From assembly GCA_046296195.1 (NCBI GenBank), contig JBKBLR010000013.1:1-64000 (forward strand): a stretch of DNA of 64,000 bases. Reading direction: 5' to 3'. Every line of letters starts with the position of its first letter. Position 1 is the stretch's first letter. This document shows positions 56,164 to 64,000 of this stretch, one piece after another. Origin of the DNA: Amphiplicatus sp046296195 (GTDB taxonomy: Bacteria > Pseudomonadota > Alphaproteobacteria > Caulobacterales > Parvularculaceae). The translations under genes were made by a program, and so were the position numbers. The notes under the pieces are model-generated. The model saw only the letters and a program-made list of their open reading frames with translations, ran no database searches and was not told where the DNA came from.

Positions 56164-56778
56164 GGCGCGCAGGCCCGCTTCATAGGCCTCGCGCTCGGCG
56201 CGTGCTTTGGCGGCGGCGGCTTCAAGTTTCGGCAGGTTCTGTTCAAGCCTGGCGATGTCGCGCCGGCGCGAGGCCGCTTCGAGGCGCGCGCTTTCGCGTC
56301 CTTCTTGGCTGATCGTCGGCGAGGCGGCGCGTTTTTCAACGGCCTTGAGATGAAAGGCGTGCTGGTCAAGCGCATCAAGCGCCGATCTGCGGGCGCGGTC
56401 GGCGTCGCGCTCCGCCGCGATCAACGCAAAAAGCCGCGCGCCTTCTTCATAGGCGTCGAGAAAGTCACGCTCCGCCGGCGCGGGGCAGACGCCGAAATAT
56501 TCCTGGCCGAGGCGCCCTGCATCAAATCCGCCTGCCGCCGTGCAATAGGCTTTGAGACCTTCCGCTCGGCCCGCCGCATAGGCGGCGCGGTCGACAGCGA
56601 AGCCTTCTTTCGCGCAGCTGCTTAGGCGGGACTCGCCAAGCTTCGGGCGGGCGCCGATGCGGCCGTCGGCGAATCCGGCCGCCGCCCAATCAGTCGCATC
56701 GCAATCGGCGCGCGTCATGCCGCCGGCGCAGCCCGCGAGCAGCGCTGCAAGCGCTGCGGTCCCAAGGCATCGAACCAT
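56146..56778 (-). CDS. DUF2799-family lipoprotein
   Basis: A 210-residue lipoprotein with Cys17 in LLAGCAGG. The family pattern is clear: DWAAAGFADG, CAKEGFAVDRAAYAAGRAEGL, YCTAAGGFDAGRLGQEYFGVCP. After about residue 100 the protein is a long Ala/Arg/Glu coiled coil. The family has no known function. GGAGGG lies just ahead of the ATG at 56778, which rules out a longer start. Confidence 0.85.
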   Translation of the reverse strand: MVRCLGTAALAALLAGCAGGMTRADCDATDWAAAGFADGRIGARPKLGESRLSSCAKEGFAVDRAAYAAGRAEGLKAYCTAAGGFDAGRLGQEYFGVCPAPAERDFLDAYEEGARLFALIAAERDADRARRSALDALDQHAFHLKAVEKRAASPTISQEGRESARLEAASRRRDIARLEQNLPKLEAAAAKARAEREAYEAGLRASGRIF

Positions 56779-56986
56779 ATGCCCTCCAGAGCGCAGGATC
56801 GCGCGCTTTGAGGGGGCTGCGCAAGGCGGGACGCTACGCGCCGGAACAAGGCATGTCGGCTTCCGCCTCTTTCCGGGCGGCGCAGCGCCCTTCCGAACGA
56901 TTACCTCGTTCACTGGCGCCCCATTTCCGCCACGAAGGCTGGCTGTTCTTCGCCGGTGCGAACCATTGCGCGTAAGGAGCTTCGCC

Positions 56987-57787
56987 ATGAGCCTCGCCGG
57001 CCGGACCGAAGATTCAAGCCGACGCCGCAAGGCGCCCACGGCGTTGATGCTGGCCGCGGCGCTCGCCGTCGTCGCTGCGTCAACCCCGGCCCATGCCGGG
57101 GGCGGGCGCCATGGCGGACGTCATTGGGACCGGGGATATTATGGCGGCTATGATTATTACGCGCCGCGCTATGCCGGGCATGGCTATTACGGCGGCGGGC
57201 GTCATTGGCGTCATCATCGCGGCCGCGGCGGGCTTTCGGGCGGCGAAGCCGCGCTGATCGCCGTCGGTATCATCGGCGGGGCGATTTTGATCGACCGCGC
57301 GCTCGACGATCGCCGCGATCGCTATGACGACCGCTACAACGACGACCGGCGCTATCGCGACCGCGATTACGACGATCGCCGCCGCGCCGGCGCCTTCGAT
57401 GACGAGTATTATTACCAGCGCGACTCGCGCCCTTACGAGTATGACGACGAAACCCGCAACGCGCGGCGCGACGATTTCAGCCGCGACGACACTTTCGGCG
57501 CCGGCGAGCCCGAACTGCTGGGCGGCGAACCGCGTTCGGGATCGGTCGACCGCGTCGCGGTGAACGCCGCCTTCCGCGAATGCGTCGCCGAAACGCGCGG
57601 CGCGGCGGGCGCGGGCGGGCTCACCGTCGCCATGCCGGGCGCGCCGACAGATATCGAGACGCTCGCCGACGGCTCGGTCCGCATGGTCGCGCAGTTCCGC
57701 GCGTCGAACGGGCGGGGTGAGGAGTGGTCGCGCCGCTTCGTTTGTGAAGCGGACGAGCGCGGCGTGCGGTTCCTGCAGGTCGATTAG
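56987..57787 (+). CDS. secreted protein with Tyr/Arg/Asp-rich repeat region
   Basis: A 266-residue protein. A long signal sequence is cut near PAHAG (about residue 37). Residues 38-75 are Gly/His/Tyr-rich (GGRHGGRHWDRGYYGGYDYY). One hydrophobic helix follows (GEAALIAVGIIGGAILI), then a stretch of about 70 residues made of Arg, Asp and Tyr (RDRYDDRYNDDRRYRDRDYD). The C-terminal 85 residues form a small domain with two Cys (ECVAET and RFVCEA). It looks like the alphaproteobacterial envelope proteins with metal-binding or disordered tracts, but I name no family. AAGGAG is nine bases from the ATG. Confidence 0.8.
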   Translation: MSLAGRTEDSSRRRKAPTALMLAAALAVVAASTPAHAGGGRHGGRHWDRGYYGGYDYYAPRYAGHGYYGGGRHWRHHRGRGGLSGGEAALIAVGIIGGAILIDRALDDRRDRYDDRYNDDRRYRDRDYDDRRRAGAFDDEYYYQRDSRPYEYDDETRNARRDDFSRDDTFGAGEPELLGGEPRSGSVDRVAVNAAFRECVAETRGAAGAGGLTVAMPGAPTDIETLADGSVRMVAQFRASNGRGEEWSRRFVCEADERGVRFLQVD

Positions 57788-58136
57788 GGTGCGCGAGCCC
57801 GGGGACCAGCTCGAGAACTATCAGTGCGAACGCTGGCGGCTTTCGGGAGATGGACCCCGGATCGCCTCTCATCCTGAGGTTCACGAAGGACGGCGTCCGG
57901 GGCGACGGCTTATTGATGTCAAGATCGCACGCATTTACGGATAAGGTTCCCCTTGTCCACAGGCTGGCGCGGCTGTTAAGGCGTACCAATGCAATTCCAA
58001 ACGCCATGCCCGCGCGCCAGCTTCTGCGCGCGAATTAGCGTCCCGCGTTCGCCCCGGCGCGTCTGAAGCTTGACGCGGGGGCAGGGCGCGGGCTTTTCCT
58101 CCCTCCCGTTGAAACCGTTTCAAGAAAGAGTCTCCG
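57788..58136. other. intergenic region ahead of ileS
   Basis: About 350 bases without a convincing gene. It holds the inverted repeat at 57855-57902 and must contain the ileS promoter. No T-box or riboswitch pattern was recognised. Confidence 0.45.
57855..57902. repeat. long hairpin with alphaproteobacterial repeat-like core
   Basis: Outer arms CCCCGGATCGCC and GGCGTCCGGGG pair except for one bulged T. The inside reads CTCATCCTGAGG...CGAAGGACG. Similar CATCCTGAGG/CGAAGGATG pairs are known from dispersed palindromic repeats in Rhizobiales and relatives (from memory). Only one copy is seen in this window. Confidence 0.55.
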
Positions 58137-61115
58137 ATGCCTGACGCATCGACCGACAAGGGCGAGAGCCCCGCGCGCGACTACAAGGACACCCTGTTCC
58201 TCCCCGACACACCCTTCCCCATGCGGGCGGGACTGCCGAAGTCGGAACCCGAATGGCTGAAGCGGTGGGAGGCGATGGACCTCTACGCCGCGCTGCGAAA
58301 GGCTGCGGCCGGCCGCCCGAAATATGTCCTCCATGACGGGCCGCCTTACGCCAACGCCCACCTGCATATGGGGCACGCCTTCAACAAGATCCTGAAGGAT
58401 CTCGTCGTGCGCTCGCGCCAAGTGATGGGGTTCGACAGCAATTACGTCCCCGGCTGGGACTGCCATGGCCTGCCCATCGAGTGGAAGGTCGAGGAGGAGT
58501 TCCGCGCCAACAACCGCAAGAAGCGCGACGTGCCGGTGCCGGAATTCCGCGCCGCCTGCCGCGCCTATGCCGAAAAATGGGTCGGCGTGCAGCGCGAGGA
58601 GTTCAAGCGCTACGGCGTCACCGGCGACTGGGATCATCCCTACACGACCATGGCATTCGAGGCCGAAGCCGCGATCGTCGCCGAGCTGCTCAAGTTTGTC
58701 GACAAGGGCCTTCTCTATCGCGGGTCGAAGCCCGTGATGTGGTCGCCGGTCGAGCAAACCGCGCTCGCCGAAGCCGAAATCGAATATCACGACCACCAGT
58801 CGACGACGATCTGGGTGAAGTTTCCAGTTGTCGGCGTAGCTGACCAAACAGCGCTGGGAAATCCGCCCACGCAGTTTCTGGGCGCCTCCGTCGTCATCTG
58901 GACGACGACGCCATGGACGATCCCCGGCAACCGCGCGATCTGCTTCGGGCCGAAAGTTTCTTACGGCCTTTATGAAGTGACGGCGATGGAGAAAGTCGTC
59001 GATCCGAAGACGGGCGCCGAGCTGACGCCGTGGACGAAGGTCGGCGAGAAACTGATCGTCGCGGACAAGCTTTGGGACAGTGTGAAGGCGGCGGCGAAAA
59101 TCGCCGAGGCCAAACACCATCGTCTCGACGGTCCTCCGATGGGCGTCGTTTGCTCCCATCCGCTCAAAGGCTTTCACGGCGGCTATACGTTCACCGTTCC
59201 CCTCCTCGCGGGCGATCATGTCACCGATGAGGAAGGCACGGGCTTTGTGCACACCGCGCCCGGCCACGGGCAGGAGGACTATATCGCGTGGCTCAACGCT
59301 GGTTTCAGCCATGCCGATATTCCGCATACGGTCGATGAGTTCGGCGCCTTCACCAGCGAGGCGCCGGGCTTTGAAGGCAAGAAAATCCTTGTCCTCGAAG
59401 GCAAGAAGGCGGGCGAGGACGGCGACGCCAACAGCGCGGTGATCGCCGCGCTGATCCAGCACAATGCGCTCCTCGCGCGCGGGCGATTGAAGCACTCCTA
59501 TCCGCATTCCTGGCGGTCGAAGGCGCCGGTCATCTTCCGCAACACGCCGCAATGGTTCATCGCGATGGACCGCAAGAAGCCCGACGGGCGCACGCTGCGC
59601 GAGGATGCGCTCGCCGCGATCGACAACACAGACTTCACCCCGCCCGCCGGCAAGAACCGCCTGCGGTCGATGATCGAAAGCCGGCCTGACTGGCTCGTCT
59701 CGCGCCAGCGCGCCTGGGGCGTCCCGATCGCCATCTTCGTCAACCGCAAGACCGGCGAGATCCTCAACGATCCGGCGGTCAACCGGCGCATCGTCGAGGC
59801 GGTCAAGGCGCGCGGCGCCGACGCCTGGTTCGACACGCCGGCGCAGGTGTTCCTCGGCTCCGCCGGTTCCGACAACGAGTATGAGAAGATCGAGGACATT
59901 CTCGACGTCTGGTTCGATTCCGGCTCGACCCATTCCTTCGTGCTTGAAGGGCGTAAGGACCTCAAATGGCCGGCTGACCTTTACCTGGAAGGCTCAGACC
60001 AGCATCGAGGCTGGTTCCATTCCTCGCTGCTGGAGAGTTGCGGCACACGCGGGCGCGCGCCCTATGACGGGGTCTTGACGCACGGCTTCGTGCTCGACGA
60101 GGACGGGCGCAAGATGTCGAAATCGCTCGGCAATGTCGTCGATCCGGCCGACATCATGAAGGACTATGGCGCTGATATCCTCAGGATCTGGGTCGCCTCG
60201 TCGGATTATTCGGACGACCTCAGGATCGGCAAGGAGATCCTCGGATCGGCGGTCGACGCCTACAGGAAGATGCGCAACACCATCCGCTATCTTCTCGGCG
60301 CGCTGTCAGGCTTCACGCCGGAGGAGCGCCTGCCGGTCGAGAAGATGCCGGAGCTTGAGCGCTACATGCTCCACCGCGTCGCCGAAATCGACGACGCCGT
60401 CCGCCAGGGCTACGAAGCGTTCGACTTCAAGGGCGTCTGGCGCGCCGTGTTCGACTTCGCCACGCTCGACCTTTCCGCCTTCTATCTCGATATCCGGAAA
60501 GACAGCCTGTATTGCGATCACCCGTCGTCGGAGCGCCGGCGCGCCGCGCGCACCGTGATGGAGATCCTGTTCGACCGCCTGACGGTCTGGATCGCGCCCG
60601 TGCTCGTCTTCACAACCGAGGAAGCCTGGGCGAGCCGGCACGGAACCGAGATCGGCGGCGGCGGCTTCGCCTCGGTGCATCTGCGCACCCTGCCCGAAAC
60701 GCCGACGGACTGGCGCAACGAGGCGCTCGCGGCGACCTGGGAGAGGCTCCGCGACATTAGACGCGTCGCAACCGGCGCGCTTGAAGTGGAGCGGCGAGAG
60801 AAGCGCCTCGGCGCGAGCCTCGAGGCGACGCTGAAACTCCATCTCAAGGACGACGCGCTGTTCGACGCCGTCAAAGGCCACGACCTTGCCGAGATCTTCA
60901 TCACCTCGGATGTCGCGGTCGAACGGGGCGAGGGCCCGGCGGGCGCCTTCCGCCTGCCGGAGGTCGCCGGCGTCGCCGCCGTCCCCGGGATCAGCGATCA
61001 CGTCAAATGCCAGCGCTGCTGGCGGTACACAAGAGATGTCGGATCCAACGCCGCCCACCCGGACGCTTGCGCCCGTTGCGCCGACGCCGTCGATACGATG
61101 GGGACCGTCGCTTGA
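58137..61115 (+). CDS. ileS: isoleucyl-tRNA synthetase
   Basis: A 992-residue class I synthetase. HIGH is HMGH at 77-80 and KMSKS is at 659-663. The CP1 editing domain has WTTTPWTIPGNRA and DEEGTGFVHTAPGHG. The C-terminal zinc finger has CQRCWRYTRDVG and CARCAD. It charges tRNA-Ile and rejects valine. The stop overlaps the lspA start by one base (TGATG), so the two are coupled, as in many bacteria. Confidence 0.97.
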   Translation: MPDASTDKGESPARDYKDTLFLPDTPFPMRAGLPKSEPEWLKRWEAMDLYAALRKAAAGRPKYVLHDGPPYANAHLHMGHAFNKILKDLVVRSRQVMGFDSNYVPGWDCHGLPIEWKVEEEFRANNRKKRDVPVPEFRAACRAYAEKWVGVQREEFKRYGVTGDWDHPYTTMAFEAEAAIVAELLKFVDKGLLYRGSKPVMWSPVEQTALAEAEIEYHDHQSTTIWVKFPVVGVADQTALGNPPTQFLGASVVIWTTTPWTIPGNRAICFGPKVSYGLYEVTAMEKVVDPKTGAELTPWTKVGEKLIVADKLWDSVKAAAKIAEAKHHRLDGPPMGVVCSHPLKGFHGGYTFTVPLLAGDHVTDEEGTGFVHTAPGHGQEDYIAWLNAGFSHADIPHTVDEFGAFTSEAPGFEGKKILVLEGKKAGEDGDANSAVIAALIQHNALLARGRLKHSYPHSWRSKAPVIFRNTPQWFIAMDRKKPDGRTLREDALAAIDNTDFTPPAGKNRLRSMIESRPDWLVSRQRAWGVPIAIFVNRKTGEILNDPAVNRRIVEAVKARGADAWFDTPAQVFLGSAGSDNEYEKIEDILDVWFDSGSTHSFVLEGRKDLKWPADLYLEGSDQHRGWFHSSLLESCGTRGRAPYDGVLTHGFVLDEDGRKMSKSLGNVVDPADIMKDYGADILRIWVASSDYSDDLRIGKEILGSAVDAYRKMRNTIRYLLGALSGFTPEERLPVEKMPELERYMLHRVAEIDDAVRQGYEAFDFKGVWRAVFDFATLDLSAFYLDIRKDSLYCDHPSSERRRAARTVMEILFDRLTVWIAPVLVFTTEEAWASRHGTEIGGGGFASVHLRTLPETPTDWRNEALAATWERLRDIRRVATGALEVERREKRLGASLEATLKLHLKDDALFDAVKGHDLAEIFITSDVAVERGEGPAGAFRLPEVAGVAAVPGISDHVKCQRCWRYTRDVGSNAAHPDACARCADAVDTMGTVA

Positions 61116-61642
61116 TGATCCCCACCAAAGCGTACATCGACGATTGGGCCGCGGGCGCAAGGTCGAATCCATGGTTCCGCTGGGGAGTCCCGGCGGCGGC
61201 CTTGATCGCCATCCTCGACCAGCTGTTGAAATACTGGATCGTCCATGTCGTCGAGCTTCCTGCGAAACGGAAGATCGAGATCTCGGCGATCTTCGACGTC
61301 ACCTATGTCGAGAATCGCGGCGCCTCGTTCGGCATGATGGCGGGCGGCACGACTTCGCGCATCATCCTGTCGTCGATCTCGATTGCGGTGGCGACGGCGC
61401 TCGTCATCTGGCTGGGGCGGCTGAAGCGGCGATTCGCGGCGATCGGCGCGATCCTCATCATCGGCGGCGCCCTCGGCAATCTCTATGACCGCATCGCCTA
61501 TGGCTATGTCGTCGATTTTCTCGACTTCTCCGGCCTCTACTTCCCCTGGGTCTTCAATATCGCCGACGCCGCCATCAATGTCGGGGTCGGCTGCCTTATC
61601 GTCGATGCGCTGACCCACAAGTCTGAGACTAGAAAGGACTGA
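61115..61642 (+). CDS. lspA: prolipoprotein signal peptidase
   Basis: A 175-residue four-helix inner-membrane aspartyl peptidase that cuts lipoprotein signals. The catalytic Asp residues are 125 (NLYDR) and 151 (FNIADAAINVG). The VENRGASFGM motif near 65-75 is the family loop. It matters here because the window encodes at least seven predicted lipoproteins. Start ATG overlaps the ileS stop by one base. Confidence 0.96.
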   Translation: MIPTKAYIDDWAAGARSNPWFRWGVPAAALIAILDQLLKYWIVHVVELPAKRKIEISAIFDVTYVENRGASFGMMAGGTTSRIILSSISIAVATALVIWLGRLKRRFAAIGAILIIGGALGNLYDRIAYGYVVDFLDFSGLYFPWVFNIADAAINVGVGCLIVDALTHKSETRKD

Positions 61643-61723
61643 AGCGGCCGCCTTTACGCCGCGAAGGGGCGGGGTCTATAACCCCCGCGGGCGCGGGGGC
61701 CGGTTTCGGGAGTTAGGTTGAAG

Positions 61724-62284
61724 ATGACGAAATTCACGCTTTTGCGCGTCGCCCTCGCCCTCGGGGCGGTTGTGGCCGCCGGCGGCTGCGCCGGCATTGG
61801 CAAGGCGCTCGGCAACGGCAAGAATCCGCCGGATGAATTCGCGATCGCGACCAAGGCCCCGCTCGTCGTGCCGCCGGACTATTCGCTCCGCCCGCCGAAG
61901 CCGGGCGAGACACGCCCGCAGGAATTGACCCCGTCAGAGCGCGCGCGTCAGGTGCTGCTCGGTGACTCGGGTAGCGCGCCGCCGACCACCGGCGAGCAGC
62001 AGCTCCTCCAGAAAGCCGGCGCCCTCGGCGCCGACCAGAATATCCGCGCCGTACTCGCCGCCGAGAATGGCGGCCGAGGCGAGAAAGATCGCAGCCTTGC
62101 TAACCAGCTGATGTTCTGGAAATTCGTCGACGGCAAGGTCGATGACAGCGCTGCGCCGCTGCGCGTCGATGATCCCGAAGCCTGGCATGCCGAGCGCAAG
62201 CGCGCGATCGAGGCGGTCACTGGCGAAGGCGCGCAGGTGACGATCAGATCGGATGACGCCCTCCTCCTGCCGGGAGTCTTTTAA
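61724..62284 (+). CDS. DUF3035-family lipoprotein
   Basis: A 186-residue lipoprotein; the lipobox ends at Cys22 (AAGGC). The family pattern PPDEFAIATKAPLVVPPDYSLRPPKPG follows directly, then a charged C-terminal part. The family is typical of alphaproteobacteria and often sits by lspA; its function is unknown. I chose the ATG at 61724; an in-frame TTG at 61718 is less likely. Confidence 0.88.
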   Translation: MTKFTLLRVALALGAVVAAGGCAGIGKALGNGKNPPDEFAIATKAPLVVPPDYSLRPPKPGETRPQELTPSERARQVLLGDSGSAPPTTGEQQLLQKAGALGADQNIRAVLAAENGGRGEKDRSLANQLMFWKFVDGKVDDSAAPLRVDDPEAWHAERKRAIEAVTGEGAQVTIRSDDALLLPGVF

Positions 62285-62323
62285 GGGCCTGACTCTCGGC
62301 GGGGGAGGCGCAATACTGCCGCC

Positions 62324-64000
62324 ATGCCGAATCGACTCGCCCCCGCCCTTGCGGGTGTTCCCCCTGTCATCCGCCGCCTCCCGCCGACCGCCGTCAACCG
62401 CATCGCCGCCGGCGAGGTGATCGAGCGCCCGGCGGCGGCGGTGAAGGAACTCGTCGAGAACGCCATAGACGCGGGCGCGCGGCGCATTGCGGTCTCGCTC
62501 AGCGAAGGCGGCAAGCGCGCCATCGTCGTCGAGGATGACGGCTGCGGCATGGGGCCTGACGACCTTGCCCTCGCCGTCGAGCGCCATGCGACATCGAAGC
62601 TTTCCGCGGACGACAGCGGCGCGGTGGACCTTCACAATATCAGCACGCTCGGCTTTCGCGGCGAGGCGCTGCCGTCGATCGGGGCCGTTGCGCGCCTTGA
62701 TATCCTGTCGCGGCGTGCAGGCGAGGCGGAGGGGGCTCGGCTCTGCGTCTGCGGCGGAAGGGTCGACGGACCTGCGCCGGCGGCCTTCAGCGGGCGCGGC
62801 ACGCGCGTCACGGTAAGCGACCTTTTCTACGCCACGCCGGCGCGCCTCAAATTCCTGAAGACCGAACGATCGGAGTTCGTCGCCGCCGCCGACGCGGTCA
62901 GGCGTCTCGCCATGGCGCACGCCGAAATCGCCTTCTCCCTGATGTCGGACGAAAGGCGCGTCTTCACGCTGGCGCCCGAACCGCCGGGGGCCGAGGGGCG
63001 CCTCAGGCGTCTCGGCGCGCTGATGGGCCGCGATTTCGAAGACAACGCCGTTCGGGTCGAGGCCGCGCGTGAGGGCGTCACGCTGTCAGGATTCGCCGGG
63101 CTTCCGACCTACAATCGCGGGCTCCCCGACAAGCAATATCTTTTCGTCAACGGGCGTCCGGTGAAGGACAAGCTGATCGTCGGGGCCGTGCGCGCGGCCT
63201 ATGCCGATTTTCTGGCGCGCGACCGGCATCCGGCGGTCGCCTTGTTCATCGACATCGACCCCGCCGAAGTCGACGTGAACGTGCATCCTGCGAAGACGGA
63301 AGTCAGGTTTCAGGACGCGGCCGGCGTGCGCGGCCTCATCGTCGGGGCGCTGCGGCACGCCCTCGCCGAGGCCGGGCACCGCGCCTCGACGACGACGAGC
63401 GCTTTCGCGCTCGGCCGCATGACGCCGCTGGGAGCCGGCGCCCGGCCGCCCGTCAATCCGTTCAGGAGCGCGCCGGCGATGGCGCAGGATGTTTTGGCGC
63501 TTAATGACCGCGCCCGGGACTACGGGACGCCGCTCATCGACGCCGAACCCTCCGCACGCGCGACGTCTGAGAATGTTCCGCCAGCGGAGGCTCACTACCC
63601 GCTCGGCGCCGCGCGGGCGCAGGTCCACGAAACCTACATCATCGCGCAGACCGCGGACGGGCTTGTCATCGTCGACCAGCACGCCGCCCATGAGCGCCTC
63701 GTCTATGAGGCGATGAAGCGCGGCCTCGCCGAGGGCCGCATCGCGCGCCAGGTCTTTCTTATTCCGGAGATCGTCACGCTCGATCCTGAAGAGGCCGAGC
63801 GCCTCGATTCGCGGCGGGCTGAATTTGAAGAACTCGGCCTCGCGCTCGAGCGGTTCGGCGAGGACGCCGTCATCGTGCGCGAGGCGCCGGCCGTGATCGC
63901 CGGCAGGGACATCGCGAGCGTCGTTCGCCGCCTCGCCGACGACCTTGCCGAGATCGGCGAAGGACTGGCGTTGAAGGAGCGCCTTGAAGAAGTCGCCGGC
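62324..64000 (+). CDS. mutL: DNA mismatch repair protein MutL (3' end outside window)
   Basis: 559 codons are visible before the window ends, with no stop. The GHKL ATPase has ENAIDAG, DDGCGMG, GFRGEALPSIG and FYATPARLKFLK. The C-terminal part has DQHAAHERLVYE, which matches the MutL endonuclease pattern DQHA(X)2E(X)4E. So this MutL should nick DNA itself, as in species without MutH. It follows the DUF3035 gene by 39 bases. Confidence 0.97.
   Translation, partial: MPNRLAPALAGVPPVIRRLPPTAVNRIAAGEVIERPAAAVKELVENAIDAGARRIAVSLSEGGKRAIVVEDDGCGMGPDDLALAVERHATSKLSADDSGAVDLHNISTLGFRGEALPSIGAVARLDILSRRAGEAEGARLCVCGGRVDGPAPAAFSGRGTRVTVSDLFYATPARLKFLKTERSEFVAAADAVRRLAMAHAEIAFSLMSDERRVFTLAPEPPGAEGRLRRLGALMGRDFEDNAVRVEAAREGVTLSGFAGLPTYNRGLPDKQYLFVNGRPVKDKLIVGAVRAAYADFLARDRHPAVALFIDIDPAEVDVNVHPAKTEVRFQDAAGVRGLIVGALRHALAEAGHRASTTTSAFALGRMTPLGAGARPPVNPFRSAPAMAQDVLALNDRARDYGTPLIDAEPSARATSENVPPAEAHYPLGAARAQVHETYIIAQTADGLVIVDQHAAHERLVYEAMKRGLAEGRIARQVFLIPEIVTLDPEEAERLDSRRAEFEELGLALERFGEDAVIVREAPAVIAGRDIASVVRRLADDLAEIGEGLALKERLEEVAG

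Noticed and set aside
57788..58136. T-box riboswitch ahead of ileS
   Set aside because: No T-box consensus or antiterminator pair is found, and T-boxes are rare in this group; the hairpin there fits a dispersed repeat better.
58035..59933. 632-codon open frame antisense to ileS
   Set aside because: It lies wholly across a clear ileS gene, has no ribosome site or domain, and long antisense frames are expected in such GC-rich DNA.

Overview
The window is a continuous stretch of high-GC chromosome with short intergenic gaps. The gene content is typical of a free-living, Gram-negative alphaproteobacterium. Supporting signs are a large TonB-dependent receptor, many Sec lipoproteins, a GroES/GroEL operon behind a CIRCE operator, a DUF3035 lipoprotein beside lspA and mutL, a TipF-like EAL protein, and an exosortase. 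The marine or prosthecate lineages (Parvularculales/Hyphomonadales type) look most likely, but I infer this from gene style only; no rRNA or other phylogenetic marker was compared. I see no phage, insertion sequence, integrase or CRISPR array. Both ends cut genes: tlyA at the left and mutL at the right.

Region by region. 0-7.6 kb: RNA methyltransferases (tlyA end, rlmD, an unassigned methyltransferase), then a hydrolase/aroC pair, pdxH, and a metallo-beta-lactamase-fold hydrolase coupled to an ATP-grasp-like protein. 7.6-16.5 kb: a small secreted protein, a TonB receptor with a clean UUCG terminator, tRNA-Val(CAC), two divergent histidine-kinase genes, an XRE/S24-like repressor with a visible promoter/operator, and a 65-residue protein. 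16.5-25 kb: metabolic housekeeping (gph, glmU, rpiA, gor, dapD) with one frameshifted gene between rpiA and gor, then an M14 peptidase and a YcgN protein. 25-29.5 kb: a Baeyer-Villiger-type monooxygenase, a beta-lactamase-family hydrolase and a CBM20-like esterase lipoprotein.

29.9-34.2 kb: an operon for a TolC-like channel, an HlyD-like adaptor and an ABC-exporter-like protein. In the last, every catalytic motif of the nucleotide-binding domain is replaced. This is the most unusual system in the window. 34.4-41.9 kb: a Tat/lipoprotein flavin oxidase, prfC, a small cysteine-containing ORF, a class A PBP, a second frameshifted gene and a LysM lipoprotein. 42-47 kb: a glycosyltransferase and an exosortase-EpsI fusion, probably for exopolysaccharide, then an S33-like hydrolase with a membrane tail. 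47.5-53 kb: stress and envelope genes, namely a catalase-peroxidase with a lipoprotein signal, groEL/groES under CIRCE control, and an OmpA-type lipoprotein. 53-64 kb: a degenerate EAL protein, a HAD hydrolase, ribF, two envelope proteins, then ileS-lspA-DUF3035-mutL.

The best leads for new biology are the ATPase-dead ABC/HlyD/TolC operon, the lipoprotein KatG, the exosortase locus without a visible substrate, and the repressor/small-protein pair at 15.4-16.5 kb. Two single-base frameshifts (near 19585 and 40334) break otherwise plausible hypothetical genes. They may be assembly errors and should be checked first.
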